Shown here in pieces: positions 34,784 through 46,187 of a stretch of 64,000 bases of DNA. The notes under the pieces were generated by a model. That model was not told the origin of the DNA and made no database searches. It was given only the letters and a program-made list of their open reading frames with translations. The first letter of the stretch is position 1. Every line of letters starts with the position of its first letter. Source of the stretch: Neoscytalidium dimidiatum (taxonomy: Eukaryota; Ascomycota; Dothideomycetes; Botryosphaeriales; Botryosphaeriaceae); NCBI GenBank assembly GCA_037367355.1, contig CM074699.1, forward strand, positions 372,001-436,000, written 5' to 3'. Made by a program: the position numbers and the translations under genes.

Positions 34784-36244
34784 TCGGCCTATATCATACC
34801 TCCATCCCAAGGCGGGATCTACCAGAGGCGAAGAGATGTGGATAAATCGATTTCTATTATCTATTAAATATGTTTGGGTTAAAGAGAGAGCCGATTGGGC
34901 TCCTGGATGCAGTTTTTGATACCTCTTTTCACGTGGAACTTTTCTGTTTTGTTTGGCGACAAGCGGCCATATGGGGAAGCTGTCGAAAATACCCGGCTCC
35001 GATTGTAAATATTTTTTAAGGGTGGGGGGGGGCGTCAGGGTTTTGCAGGATACAACACGAGTGTACGATCTTTGCGATCGGGCGAAGAGCAGCAGCGGCG
35101 TCTTGAGGTATCACGACATCTCGTTACCAAGCGGCTTTTCTTAATTGATGTGGCGGATACTACTTCTGCTGGTTTGAACAAGAAAGATCAACACAGAGTT
35201 TAGCTTAAACGTTCACTTTTTTTTTCGCGAAGCCAATTCCACGATTAGGGTTCGCTGTAAACGCGCATCTTCTCAGGCAACGCTCCTCCTGCGGCAGTCA
35301 ACACCTAATCTGGAGCTGTGGCACCAGAGCTCGGACATGCCGCGGCAATCAATAGACTGCCGGTGACCAGTCCGGCGGTGAAAAGGGCCTAAGGTACGAC
35401 TCGAGGGCAGACATGGTGGTACGTCATGGGCCACTAATTCGGTCGCCATGGCCTCCGCAACTTCACAGCTCTGCACATGCACCATTTTCGGGCTGAAGCG
35501 ACTATGTAGCTCAGCTTCGGCGCTTCTTCGCCGCCTCTCCCTCCACCTACGGCCGCCCATCACCAAACCTTCCTATTCCCGCCGCCAACAGAAAAAAAAG
35601 GCACCGGCTCTCCTCCACTCGCCCCCGCACTTCACGAAAACCGACGGGCGGCCTTAAAATTTCGCCCTTTTTCGCGCGCGGCCTACGAGGAACAAGAACG
35701 CGACATTATCCCACACTTCGCGCCTTCCTTTGCTTCCTCTAGCACCACCGCCAACTTCCGCAGAAACCGCGGGGAAGTCGGCGGACAGAAGGAAGGAAAC
35801 ATTTGCAAACGGAACAACGCTGAAACTCGGGTTGTCACCACCGCGAAAGACTAACTTCAACGTCCCGTCACGCGCGCCAATCTCACCGCTCCCCGCGATC
35901 TACCTTGGAGAAGTGACCTTAAAACCCCCCGTGCGGAGGAAAAGCACAATACGCGCACGGGTTCTTAGCAATTACTGACCGGACGACCGGGCGGGCAACG
36001 CCTTCCGTCCCATCCTGAGGCCACTACTACAAGTGTTGCTCTCTTCCTCCCCTCTTCCCGCAGCTCTTTCCTCGTCGAGGCCGATTCCCACCCAGGCCCG
36101 CTCACGCGCACGTACCTTACCCGTTCATTAGTTTCCCTTTCCTTCCTTCCTCGCCGCGCCACGGCCGCTGCAGACAAGCAGCAAGATCGTATCACTTGCC
36201 CGTTTCCCGTTCATACGCCGCGCTATTTCTTTCGAACGGCTACG
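34784..36244. other. Intergenic, no gene seen
   Basis: A G-run near 35023-35034, a T-tract near 35217-35226, and from about 35430 C-rich leader-like sequence. Open frames have no motifs. Confidence 0.55.
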
Positions 36245-37423
36245 ATGCCGCACTCGACCACCGCGAGCACCACGACCACCACGACGAGCACAACGCCGAG
36301 CAACAGTAGCAGAGATCCCGCCAGCACTACCGCTTCACCCCGTTCCACCCGCAACGAAACCACCCCGTCATCAACACACTCTCACCGCACGACGAGCACC
36401 GCCACCCCGGCGCCCGCCAAGAACATCCACGCACCCCACGGGCCCCCAAAGCGCACGACCGTCCCCCTCGCCGACGGCTGGACCCTCGTCAGCACCACCC
36501 GCACGCACAACCCCAAAAACAAGAAGAAGAACAACAGCAGCAGGGCAGCAGCAAACATGCCAGCTGGTAGCGGCTACAGCGGCCTCAGCCCCGCCGGCCT
36601 ACGGGCGGCGCACGAGCCGGCCGGACCCGCGCGCATCATGCCGGGCACGAGCAAGGAGAGGCTGCTGGAGCGGCTGGCCAAGTTCCGGGAGCGGTGGCTG
36701 GAGTGCGGGTGCCGCGTCGGGATTCGGGGGGTGTTGGGGGGCACGGGGGCGCCAGAGGAGAGTGAGGGTGAGGGTAAAGCGGAAGGATACGGGACAGGGG
36801 AAGGGGAAGGGCTGAGGATCAAGAACGCGGTGTGCATCGGGCTGGGCAGCCTGAGCGTGGACAACGTCGCCGCGGGCGTGCGCAGCATGTGGCAGCTGGT
36901 GTGCTTCCTGGACGTGGTGGAAATGCTGGGCGCCAGCACGCTATACGCAGAGGATCCAGTTTTCAACGCGTTGGATGAAGAGGTGCTGGCCGAGTTGGGC
37001 GTGCAGGTCGTGCAGGGCAGGCGCTCCGCGGATGGCAGCAGGCAGGAGGGCGCGGCACAGTTCATCGAGCGCGAGAGCTTCGTGTTTGCGCCGTTCATGC
37101 CGAGTTTCATGGTGCTGGAGGACTTTTTGGCAGAGAGAAATCCGGCGGTGTATATTGGGAATGATGTGCAGGCGACGCTGGAGCTGGCGAGGAGTCAGGT
37201 GCGGTATAGGTGAGTTAGGTCTCCTCTACTTGCAGTGGATCAAGGGAAGTGCTGACTTTTATCCAATAGTGGAGATGTTGATGAGCGTACGAGGAGGTGC
37301 ATTCGCGTTGCCGAGGAGTTTCTGGCGCAAGGTAGGGAGGTCGTCACACTTCCGGAATTCGACCTCCATGAGCATGCTCTGGCCGGTCAAATGATCTACT
37401 GGAGAAAGCCCGCCGGAGAATAA
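36245..37423 (+). CDS. SRR1-like domain protein
   Basis: Exons 36245..37209 and 37270..37423, phase-2 intron, 372 residues. The first about 130 residues are Thr/Ser-rich and low in complexity. The rest matches the SRR1 domain: ICIGLGSLS-like text (NAVCIGLGSLSVDN), a helix LVCFLDVVEML, YAEDPVFNALDEEVLAELG, then FVFAPFMPSFMVLEDFLAERNPAVYIGND. In Arabidopsis SRR1 links light signalling to the clock; in yeast the relative Ber1 affects microtubules. In filamentous fungi the role is largely undefined. The terminal exon supplies the final helix and strand expected of the domain, which supports the intron. Confidence 0.8.
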
Positions 37424-37780
37424 GCAAGCAAAGCAAGCCGATAGCAACAGCATTCCGGATGGTTTTTGGCAGGTTTGTACAGACAAGTTGTGCAAGCATG
37501 AACGTCAATGTCTTTAGTTCCGCTCCATTGCAGATACCCCTGAATAGCACAAAGGTAAGGTGATCTTCGTTACTTCGTTTAAACCTCGCTGACGTGGATG
37601 AATAGGCAACGCCGACATAACAGAAGGCTAAGTCGATACACACAAATATAGCAATTGTCCAACCGCAGCCAGTATGAATCGGGCTCTTCTTAGCCCTTTT
37701 TACATGGTAAATATCTTTTAATGTGGATCAAAAGATTAACTTCTGCACATGCATGTAGCGTCAGCCATTAATGAGAGACA
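37424..37780. other. Convergent intergenic region at the left edge of module A
   Basis: AT-rich 3' flank between the SRR1-like gene and the DUF6594 gene. No gene. Confidence 0.6.
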
Positions 37781-39328
37781 TCAGCGCGTCGGCGGCCCCT
37801 CATTCGAACCGTTAAAGTTCGAAATGAACACGACAAGCACAGCACAGTAAGCAGCTGATGCGGCGAACAACTCATGGCGCTTAGCTTTGGTGAGCGAGGA
37901 CATGGCTGCCGAGAAAAGGAGGGTGAAGACTACCAGGACTCCGATAGCGGTGAAAGTTGAAGAGCGGGTGCCGATGCTCGTCAGCTCGTACATGAGGACG
38001 ACCGGCAGCACGAGGAGAATGAATATTATGACGGTAATGATCAGCGCGACGAAGGCTTCCACCCTCTTGGAGTCGTAGTAGTGGAGATGCTTTTTGTCCT
38101 CGGTCTTTCCGAGCAGGTCGCGCGGCTGGAAGATCCACTATATTGCAGGATGGGTCAACCACTATAGGGCTATGATGGAGATCGTTGCGCTGTCGATTCT
38201 ACTCACCCTGAGCGGCTCGCAGTCACACTTGCTCAGCATCCTCTCGACAAAGCCGTCGAACCCGGCCCACTCTCTCCCTTGCCGCAGGGTGAGCATGTCC
38301 TGCCACTGCTGCAGCGAGTACCACTCCTTCTTCACCAGCGGCTTCCAGTTGTTGAACCACGTGACGACGCTCTTGTAATCGCGCTTGCTTGGTCGCTGGA
38401 ACGAGCCAGTCTCGCGCGCTTTGACGAGGACTTCATCTATTTGCAGAGAAGAAAAGTCACTATGTCAGATAAAACTATCTGCACGAGAAGATACAGCAAA
38501 AAAGAAAAAGAAACGAAAAGAAAAAAAAAAGAGAGTAGAAGGTCACAGGGACGCAGAGAGCACTCACCATATTCGACGAGCTTCTGCCGTATGTCCGCGA
38601 GGATGTGCTTCCTCGTCCGCACGCCCTCGTTCCTCTTCGCCTCCTTCCGCCCGTCGATGTCGTCGCGCTTCCGCGACCTGAGGCGGCGCGCGTTCTTCTC
38701 GTCGTCGCCGTCGCGCGCGTCGGCGCGCTGCAGCTCCTGCTCGAGCTCGGACAGGTCGTACTGCAGGTCCAGCAGCACGCGCGAGTGCAGGTACTCGTAG
38801 CGCCGGTAGATGCCGAAGCTCTCGTCGCTCGCTTGGAAGGCGGCGAGGCGCGGGTAGCCGGTGGGGTATTGCTCCACTGCGCGAAGGCCGTAGCCTTATT
38901 AGAGAGAGGTCTTTCTAGCGTGATGTTTCGAGAACTGTTGGTTTGAAATATTGCCGCAAGTTTCCAATGTGCCTTTTCTTTTTGTGAAAAGAATAACGAT
39001 GTGAAATAGACATTTAGAAGGGAGGGCAAGGCGCGCTCTGCTCACGTACATGAACGAGTGGGCGCTGGTACCAACTCGGGCTCTTCTGGTGGTTCTATTA
39101 CAGCCTTTTGTTACAATGATGTCACGTGAGAAGCCTCCCGATCAGGGATCATTCACCAAATCCTTCTCCGATAGGCGAGTTGACGGCCGTGGTGGCTCGG
39201 CTGGGGATGTTGATGTAGAAGTCTCCCTCGGAGGAGGTCGTGTTGGTGGTGGCGACGGGGGCGGATGGCCTGCACAGTTCGAAACTGCAATTGGCAGCAT
39301 CATCCGCCTGGCTCGTCTTCTCGTTCAT
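37781..39328 (-). CDS. DUF6594 membrane protein, module copy A
   Basis: Minus-strand exons 39328..39157, 38876..38568, 38436..38207 and 38137..37781; 355 residues, phases 1, 1, 0. A Thr/Ser-rich N-terminus (residues 1-57) leads into VEQYPTGYPRLAAFQASDESFGIYRRYEYLHSR, the entry signature of the fungal DUF6594 family. A charged helical region (YDLSELEQELQRAD) and the block DMLTLRQGREWAGFDGFVERML follow. Three membrane helices lie at the end (about 265-287, 299-319, 327-345). The first exon was assigned because its last base plus the acceptor rebuilds the conserved Val before EQYP. No function is known for the family. It is the left gene of a three-gene unit repeated at 43439-47597. Confidence 0.82.
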
Positions 39329-39651
39329 GCTGGGAACATCGAGGCAAGCAAGCAAGGCTGAGAGGAAGGCGTCAAGAACAAAAAGGAAAGGTGGTGTGGA
39401 TGAGGGGAGGGAGCCGATGGATTTGCTAATGGGTGGCAAGGCCTTAGGTATTTACCAACCCAGCCCTCGCGTTCTATCGGGGCGGTCCGCAGGATTTCGT
39501 CGTGTTCCCGCATGACACACGGCTGAGCGAGGTGAGCAACACGGCTGCCTTGGACTGCTTGTGCGATGGTGGGCGGCGGGGCTTGCGCCACCACGAACGA
39601 AAAGAAAGGTTACGCGGCGAGAGAGGGGGGTGGTCCTCGCTGCGTTGTTAT
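39329..39651. other. Spacer between the two minus-strand genes of module A
   Basis: 323 nt separating the SH3/tudor-like gene (upstream on this strand) from the DUF6594 gene. Likely terminator and promoter; nothing else seen. Confidence 0.5.
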
Positions 39652-40128
39652 CTACACTGCTTCGAGACTGCTTTCCGGAAACCATTCCCTTCTCGTGCCA
39701 TTTCTAAGCCGCTGGACGTACGGCTGTCCCTCGCACTCGACCCTGTACTCCCACCTTCCGTTCATCCAATTGTTGTCCTCCAAAACCACCGCTTTCAGCG
39801 GAGTCATGACTCCGTTGACGTTCACTGTCAAGATTACTTCGTCGCCGGTGTCGAACTCGGCAGGAGGTGGCTGTTTCCACCGGTCAAAATGAGACTCTCC
39901 TAAGGCTGTTTCTGGCAATAAGCTCACCGGTCTACTACGCCTTCTTACGGCAAAAGATTTCTGGGGGCCATCTGATTCCTGGTCAAGAAGATTTGCATCA
40001 GCCGATTGCGCCGCCCCCGGCTCCCGCACAGCATTTCAGAAGCGAGCAGAGCAAGGATTGAGATGACATACAAGGTCCGAAGTTTCTGGCATAGTGTTCT
40101 GCGGAGGATCCTGAGGAGAACCGTCCAT
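39652..40128 (-). CDS. Small SH3/tudor-like protein, module copy A
   Basis: Minus-strand exons 40128..40072 and 39978..39652, phase-0 intron, 127 residues. The N-terminal half is polar and basic. The C-terminal half has the look of a small beta barrel: EFDTGDEVILTVNVNG, then a strand pair ending NWMNGRWEYRVECEG, then REWFPESSLEAV. The pattern GDEV...W.Y.v...W..ES.L is shared with the protein at the same place in module B, although other residues differ greatly. This spacing resembles tudor/SH3-type barrels that bind peptides or methylated residues, which is an inference from pattern only. It is the middle gene of the module and is transcribed away from the caspase-like gene. Confidence 0.65.
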
Positions 40129-41289
40129 TCTGCCGATAAGTGGGTCTGAGAGGTCTGTAAAACCCCTCTCTTTCTCCTGACGTTCGCGTGAAGCCTTTCG
40201 TCCGCCGAGTACGAAAAGGAAGGAGCACTAGCTGTTCTGTTCTTCTGGTTCACTATCCTTTTCGGGATATATGTGCGGGTGTCTTTAATCGTTGTGCATT
40301 GGTAAGAGAGGTACGAGAATAGACTTACTGGACCGTCATCCATCTTTATAGCACGTTGCGCACGCAGAGCGGCCTCTTGAGGCTCAAATTCTGTGCAAAC
40401 GGCAGGGTAGAAAGAAAAAGGAAAAGTTACTACACGTGGGTTTGAGGTAGGGGTGGTTCGCCGCTGGCTGCTTATCGCGCTGCCACAAAGCAGAGAGGTG
40501 TGCATGCAGACAAACGGGAATAGTGCGCTGGATGCTACGCTGCAATGGCTACCGATTGGCCGGGGGGTCGCATCAGGCAGCAAACGCTGACGGACGGCGA
40601 GGCAAACGAGGCGCAATCAGCCTCCTTTGGGGGGCGGAGTCGACTGCCACGCCCTCATACTCATGGAGCAGAGAGGGGGGATGAGGCTCGCATGTGTCGG
40701 ACCATTCTACCATCTTCTTCTGCATCGCATCGAACGCACCATCTCGATCGGGATCTTGCAAAGTTTTTTTTTTTTCGAACCTCACCTGGTGGGGTCCCTT
40801 TCTGGCCGAGAGCCTAGAGCTCTCAGCCTTGTGGTTCGGCCCCCAGCCGGCCGAGGTGGAAAAAGCAAGAAAGGACGGCACGCGTCCAGCGCCCTCTCCG
40901 CAATATCGAGCAACGCGCGAAAGCCATGAGAGGCCGTGTGCGAGACAGAAATTGCAAGAGACAACTTTAGATCGTGGGAAGAGCCCCGTTTGGAAGCCAT
41001 GAGTTGAGCAGCCAGGCAGCGTGGCTGGTGGGGGGCCGCTCTCGTGGTCAGCGACGGAAACAGCTCGCGCTCTCAACTTAGCATCGCCCGCGCCTCCACA
41101 AACCAGGGGTCTTTGAAGGAGGGGTACTGCGGGCCGCTGCGGGAGAGACAGCTTTGCCTGTGCCCGTTAAATAAAAACTTTGGCGGGAGACGGGAATGCT
41201 TCCCACACGTAGTTCGTGGTTGCTCCTTGGTGGACAGCCTCTGTACTTGACCTTTATTCTTTGAGCTTTCAACGCACATACCAAAGGCT
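40129..41289. promoter_or_regulatory. Divergent promoter region of module A
   Basis: 1.16 kb between the small SH3/tudor-like gene and the caspase-like gene. A T-tract lies near 40766-40775. Long frames on the minus strand are overlapping and have no motifs. Confidence 0.45.
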
Positions 41290-42983
41290 ATGGCCTCAAA
41301 GAGCCACAGCGGAGAACCCTCGCCGGTCTTACAGTCCACTGTTCCGTCGACAGCGGGCCGGCACCAGTCGGACGAGGAGCCTGCCAGAGGGGAGCGGCAG
41401 CCTGCAGCCGCTACTCGCGCCCCGCAACAGGCAAACGCAGACTCACCAACCGGAAACGATCTGCAGGATACGGCCGCAGAGTTGCAGGACCAATGGACCG
41501 ACGCGATACACCGGAACATGAGAGTGCCGGAAGGTTACGCGCAGGCTGCCGTGCTCATCGTCAAGTGGGCCTTGCACCTCGACGATCTCAAGTGTCTGGA
41601 GGAGGTAGATATTGAGCCTCGCCGATGGCTTTGTTCGAGGGTCTGACAAATATATTGTACAGGTCGTTGAGCTGGACAAGCTTTTCCGCGAAAGATTCCA
41701 TTACAAGACGGTCGTTGTGTCGTTGGACGAGAAGGCTCCGCACTACCAACTAATTCAGGCGATCAGCGGCTTTTTACGAGAATTTGACGGCCCAAACAAC
41801 CTGCTCATAATCTACTACACCGGTCACTCTGCATATAACACAACGACCGAAGAGCTGGAATTCTATGCGTGAGTGTGTACCTAGCCAGCAAAGGTCGCCT
41901 ACTGACACCGCATTCAGTAGGAACAGGCCTCTGAAAATACGCGGTGATGCACAGAATAGCCAGCCATCCACAAGCTGGAATTTCGCTGAGTCCTTACTAC
42001 TAAGGGGTACACAAGCCGACACTCTCGCGATACTAGACACCTGTTTCGCCAGCAACGTAAATAAGGGTGGAGCGTATTCGGGGAGGGCATACCAGTTACT
42101 TGCTGCAAGTGGCCCTGATAGGCCAACAGCCGCCCCTGGGCCGAAATCATTCACCACTGCCTTAATCCAGGTGCTGACTGAGTGGTTGGATGAAGACCAC
42201 CAACGCATGACGCTATGGGGACTCAGCTCAAGAATAAACGAAAAGGTTTACCGACGTCAGAATCCATGCTTCGTTCAGGACCGGCTTAAGCAACATGATC
42301 GCCTGATCTACCTGGCTCCTCTGAAGAAGGACAAAGACGCGCGCGAAAAGAAAGAGAGGGCACTCAGCCATAAGACTGGCGTCACAGACCTTACACTTCG
42401 TTTTGGTCTTGGTGTCAAGTCGTTGACCAGGGAGCAGATCGAAATCCTGACGAAAGAGCTGCCAAAGGCTTGCAAGGCTGCTGATGTGAAATTGCAAAGG
42501 ATCGATTGGGTGAGTTTCGAGGAGCGCCCACCCAGCTTCAAAAACGCAGTCAACGCGTTCAGCTATGCGCAACACTGGCTCCGCGAAACTCGAAGGAGGC
42601 GGAACCACTCAGTTCAAGGACAACTTGAAGTTAGCCAAAGCGACACTCATGAGAACCAACCCTACACAAAGCCTGCTAGCACGACGATTACTACTGGAGT
42701 CATCAACATGAAATCTGAAAACACCGAGTCCGTCAACGTGCACGCTGATACCGCAGTCATTGAGAACCCAGTGCCGTCGAGCTCCGAGAGACAAAAACGA
42801 GATAACGATCGATCTGATAATGGCAGATCACTACCCCTCGCCACCCACAATCCTCTGCAGGGGGAGAATGTGATGTCCGTCCACATCGGGAACATGGCTC
42901 CACTTACATGGGCGGTGGTAGGGATGGGCGTTCTGTCTTGTGCAACAACAATTATTTGTAACTGGAGAACACTGCAAGCTTGA
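41290..42983 (+). CDS. Caspase-like (C14) cysteine protease with C-terminal membrane anchor, module copy A
   Basis: Exons 41290..41604, 41663..41868 and 41918..42983, intron phases 0 and 2, 528 residues. A disordered N-terminus (about 65 residues) precedes the protease. Catalytic His160 lies in LLIIYYTGHS and catalytic Cys216 in LAILDTCFAS, each at the end of a hydrophobic strand as in caspase, metacaspase and CHAT folds. FLREFDGPNN before the His strand and SFTTALIQVL after the Cys strand complete the core. A second conserved block (LTLRFGLGVKSLTREQIEILTKELPKAC) follows. The polar linker ends in one hydrophobic helix (MAPLTWAVVGMGVLSCATTI) with a short tail, so the enzyme is probably tail-anchored. 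Substrates are unknown; the DUF6594 neighbour is the obvious candidate partner. Confidence 0.85.
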
Positions 42984-43438
42984 GCTGGTGATGCCTGATG
43001 TTTCTCAGACGCAAAATTGGCGTGGTTTGGGATCTCTCTGTTCCTTTGCCTCCTGTTATATGGATACCCCGTTTCAATTACGGTTTTCTTTTTCATCAGT
43101 CTGGGTTAGTGGAGGCGTTGGGCACCGGTGCCTACTTTTCATAGAACGCCGGCACATTATCGGACAATGTTTTGCCTTAGGCGACCAAGTCACATTCCTT
43201 ACTTTGGCTACAACTAATCAATGAAAACAAATGTATATATACGCATATCCGTGATACCCCAGATTAAACCCAAGGCTGTCAAATAGAAAAATAGCCTGAC
43301 TGAATAGTGTCCATGCTAACCAGTATTTTCGTATTCACAATCGATTTCCTGTCACTTAGTACTCCAAATAGAAGAATCTCGACATCCCTACCAATCAACT
43401 CAGTACATTCCGAAGGCAAGAGCAATTGATTTGACTAC
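42984..43438. other. Convergent intergenic region between modules A and B
   Basis: AT-rich, 455 nt, separating the end of the copy-A caspase gene from the end of the copy-B DUF6594 gene. It holds the boundary between the two duplicated units; no transposon ends or target-site repeats seen. Confidence 0.55.
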
Positions 43439-44736
43439 TTATTGAGAATTGTCAGAAGCATCGTTGAAGTTTGAAATGAATACCACCAAGACCGCGCAGT
43501 AAGCCGCCGATGACGCAAATAATTCATGCCGTTTGGCCTTCGTAAGCAGAGACATAGCCGCAGAGAAGAGGAGAGTGAATACAACTAACACACCAATTGC
43601 ATTGAAAGTCGATGAGCTGCCACCAAAACTGGTCAATCTATACATCGCCACAACAGGCAGGATGAGAAGAATAAAAATGATCCCGGTAATGATGATGGCA
43701 ACGAATGACTCCACCCGCTTCGCAGAATAGTAGTGAATGTTCTCGTCAGTCGTCTTCTTTGACAGTTCTCGGGATCGGAAAATGGACTGCAGGATGTTAA
43801 TCAAGCTCCCATGTGTTGTCAATAAGCACATACGCGGATGGGCTTGCAATCAAGCCTTCTCAGTAACGCTTCCACCATGCCATCAAATCCGGCCCACTCT
43901 CTTCCTTGACGCAAAGTAAGCATATCTTCCTTACACTTTATTGCGCGACACTCGTGTTGGGTCAGAGGTTTCTCATTGTTGAACCATGTTCGTATGCTGT
44001 TGTAATCCCGGTCTGAGGGGCGCTGAAACATTGACGTTTTTCGGGACTTGATCAGCAACTCATCTATAATATCCGTCAGAATTGTGTGATACCAAGGATA
44101 AGAAACTTATTACCATATTCTACAAGCCTACTTCTAATTTCTGCAATCACGTCCCGACGGGTCCTTTTTGAGCCCTGTTCTTTTGCGTACTTTTCATCTT
44201 GCAATCTAGACTGAAGTCGATGCCGGCGTAGATTTGAGTTATCCAGGGCATCGAAGTCGTCCAGCTCCAGCTCAAGCTCTGTGAGCTCTGATTGGAGATC
44301 AAGGAGTACGCGGGAATGAAGATAATTAAAGCCGCGGTAAACGCTAAAGCATGGCTCACTTGACTGAAAAGCAGCAACCCGTGGGTATCCCCTTGGGCAT
44401 TGCTCTACTGTATATTGAAGTAAGTGGATGATATCATTTGACACAGAGATCATTGCATACACGTGCGCACAGTCGTCTCATGTATTCTCCTGCGGCGTAC
44501 TTGCGATGCCGAAGGTGTCAAGAACCGTGAGATGGGGCACCGTCTAATCCAACGCTCTAGATCTCGTTAGAACTCTCTTCACAGTTTTTCTGGCTGAGCT
44601 CACTCTGCGTCGTTGAGGTATTCTTATTCATCTTGGTATCATCTTTGATGTCGATGATGGCCTCGCCACTGAAGAACGCAGTGCTGCTGGGAGACACCGT
44701 TGGAATAAGGTCCGATTTTTCTCCCTGTGAACTCAT
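43439..44736 (-). CDS. DUF6594 membrane protein, module copy B
   Basis: Minus-strand exons 44736..44583, 44407..44114, 44063..43834 and 43786..43439; 341 residues. The middle exon of 230 nt has exactly the length of its counterpart in copy A, with the same phases. VEQ-type entry EQCPRGYPRVAAFQSSEPCFSVYRGFNYLHSR, block DMLTLRQGREWAGFDGMVEALL, and three terminal membrane helices match copy A nearly residue for residue in the membrane region. The N-terminal 51 residues differ apart from a short SGEAIIDIKDDT-like match. The first donor (T|GTGAAG) is the least certain junction; the total closes in frame. Function is unknown; it pairs with the small gene at 44918 and the caspase-like gene at 46188. 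Confidence 0.78.
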
Positions 44737-44917
44737 ACTATCGAGATGGAAGTTGAGCAAGAGATAGTAGACGGATATCAAGCGCAAGCGCAGCGGAGGG
44801 CTGTAAAGATGTTTGGGTATTGGGATGCGGGGTTTGGAGTCTATTTATGTATTGCTTATCGACTACGTCTAGTTTCGTATGCAGCAAGCATCCCAGCCTT
44901 GCATGCCCTCTTGCCTA

Positions 44918-45370
44918 TCATCGAGCGTGGCGCAACTCGGACTCCAGAAACCATTCGATGCCATCACTCTCGTAAACGATGTCGTCGTTCTTAAGCTTGT
45001 ATACCCATCCCTCATCATCCTCGTCCGCTTTCCACATTCGCTGTTGGACCTTGAAGTGCTTGGGTTTCTTTATTAATTCACCGTCCTCTATTTCTTCAAC
45101 CGCCATTATAACTTCATCGTCTTCATTGAATTCAGCTGGTGAGCTCTCACAGGGTGTCAACTTTCTGGGCCAGTGTGAACTTTGAGGCGTCCACTCACCA
45201 TTTCTGGATCGAGACTGGGATCTACGGTCGATTTCTTCGGGGAGTTGGGAAGGACTGCCGTACGGGACTATTCCATGTCAGTGAGTAACCCGACAGAAGG
45301 GTTGAAATGCTAGAACACGCGTCCTTGCTTACTTGTTTCGGCATGCTTGGTAGCCTCGTGAAAATCGGAT
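44918..45370 (-). CDS. Small SH3/tudor-like acidic protein, module copy B (5' end uncertain)
   Basis: The secure part is the minus-strand frame from about 45255 to 44918. It reads a Ser/Arg-rich segment and then PAEFNEDDEVIMAVEEIEDG, a lysine-rich strand, EGWVYKLKNDD and IEWFLESELRHAR. This parallels copy A (PAEFDTGDEV...RWEYRVE...EWFPESSL). The start is probably the ATG near 45358 followed by a GTAAGC donor, giving a tiny first exon as in copy A, but I found two possible acceptors and cannot choose. The protein is about 115-130 residues and more acidic than copy A. Role unknown; the barrel-like fold is inferred from pattern. Confidence 0.55.
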
Positions 45371-46187
45371 GATAACAATGAAATCCTGAGAACCCAATAC
45401 AACAATTGGCTTCTTAACGTACGTGGTGGTGGCTCTGAGCAGTGCTGCGTGCGTGCTCTTCTGTGATGGGCCCATTGGCTTTGAGGTATTTATGTACGTG
45501 TGATTCTCAGTGAACTGAACTTGAACTCAGCCTCGCACCCAGCCTTGTGACAAGCACCTCGCTCGATTCATGATATGGTTGACTGGACACTGTGTTCAAT
45601 GAACGCCAGGTGGCGGGCTGTGCGGGGAGACTGCTTGGATGACCGCAGCTGTGGCGCCGCCCACTGCATATCTTATTGGTAGAATCATTCAGCCTGGCAT
45701 CAACTACGAGAAGGCAAGAAAGCAGGCAGACACGTAAATCAGCCTGACCGGAATATGGTGTTTCTGGAGGACTGTTGAAGGTCGCTTGCTGGATACCAGC
45801 CACGTTTTGATGCTGTAGAATTCTCGGTGGGGGGGCTATGTTATGACTAATGAGCAGCATATGCAAAGGGCGACGACCTCTAACAGTTTCGATTAATTGG
45901 CTAAAGCACCCTAGCAAGGCAGCATGTGATAATTGTTGATCGTCGATGATGAGGTCTCACGCATGTTTGGCTCGCAAGGCGCAGATCCTGGCACGACACA
46001 CAGTGATGGAGGCTGGTGAAGCGGGAGCGCTGGCAGAACCGCGCCTTGCAGAACCCTGATCACTTGATCAGACTGATATTTAAACCAAGTGGGGCGCTAT
46101 ATGAGTGGGAATTGTGTATTTTGAAGAAAGCCTACTCGTGTTCGCAAAGAGCGTCCTGGAGAGCTCGGTTACTTCATTGACAGCACC
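45371..46187. promoter_or_regulatory. Divergent promoter region of module B
   Basis: About 0.8 kb between the small gene and the caspase-like gene. An AT-rich element GATATTTAAA lies at about 46076-46085, some 100 nt before the start at 46188, and may act as TATA-like sequence. No further gene seen. Confidence 0.45.

Noticed and set aside
39945..40616. 223-residue minus-strand frame upstream of the copy-A small gene
   Set aside because: It runs in a different frame from the supported two-exon model and shows no match to copy B; the spliced model keeps the conserved barrel pattern.
42984..43438. Transposon-mediated origin of the module duplication
   Set aside because: No terminal repeats, target-site duplication or transposase relic seen at the A/B boundary; unequal crossing-over is simpler.
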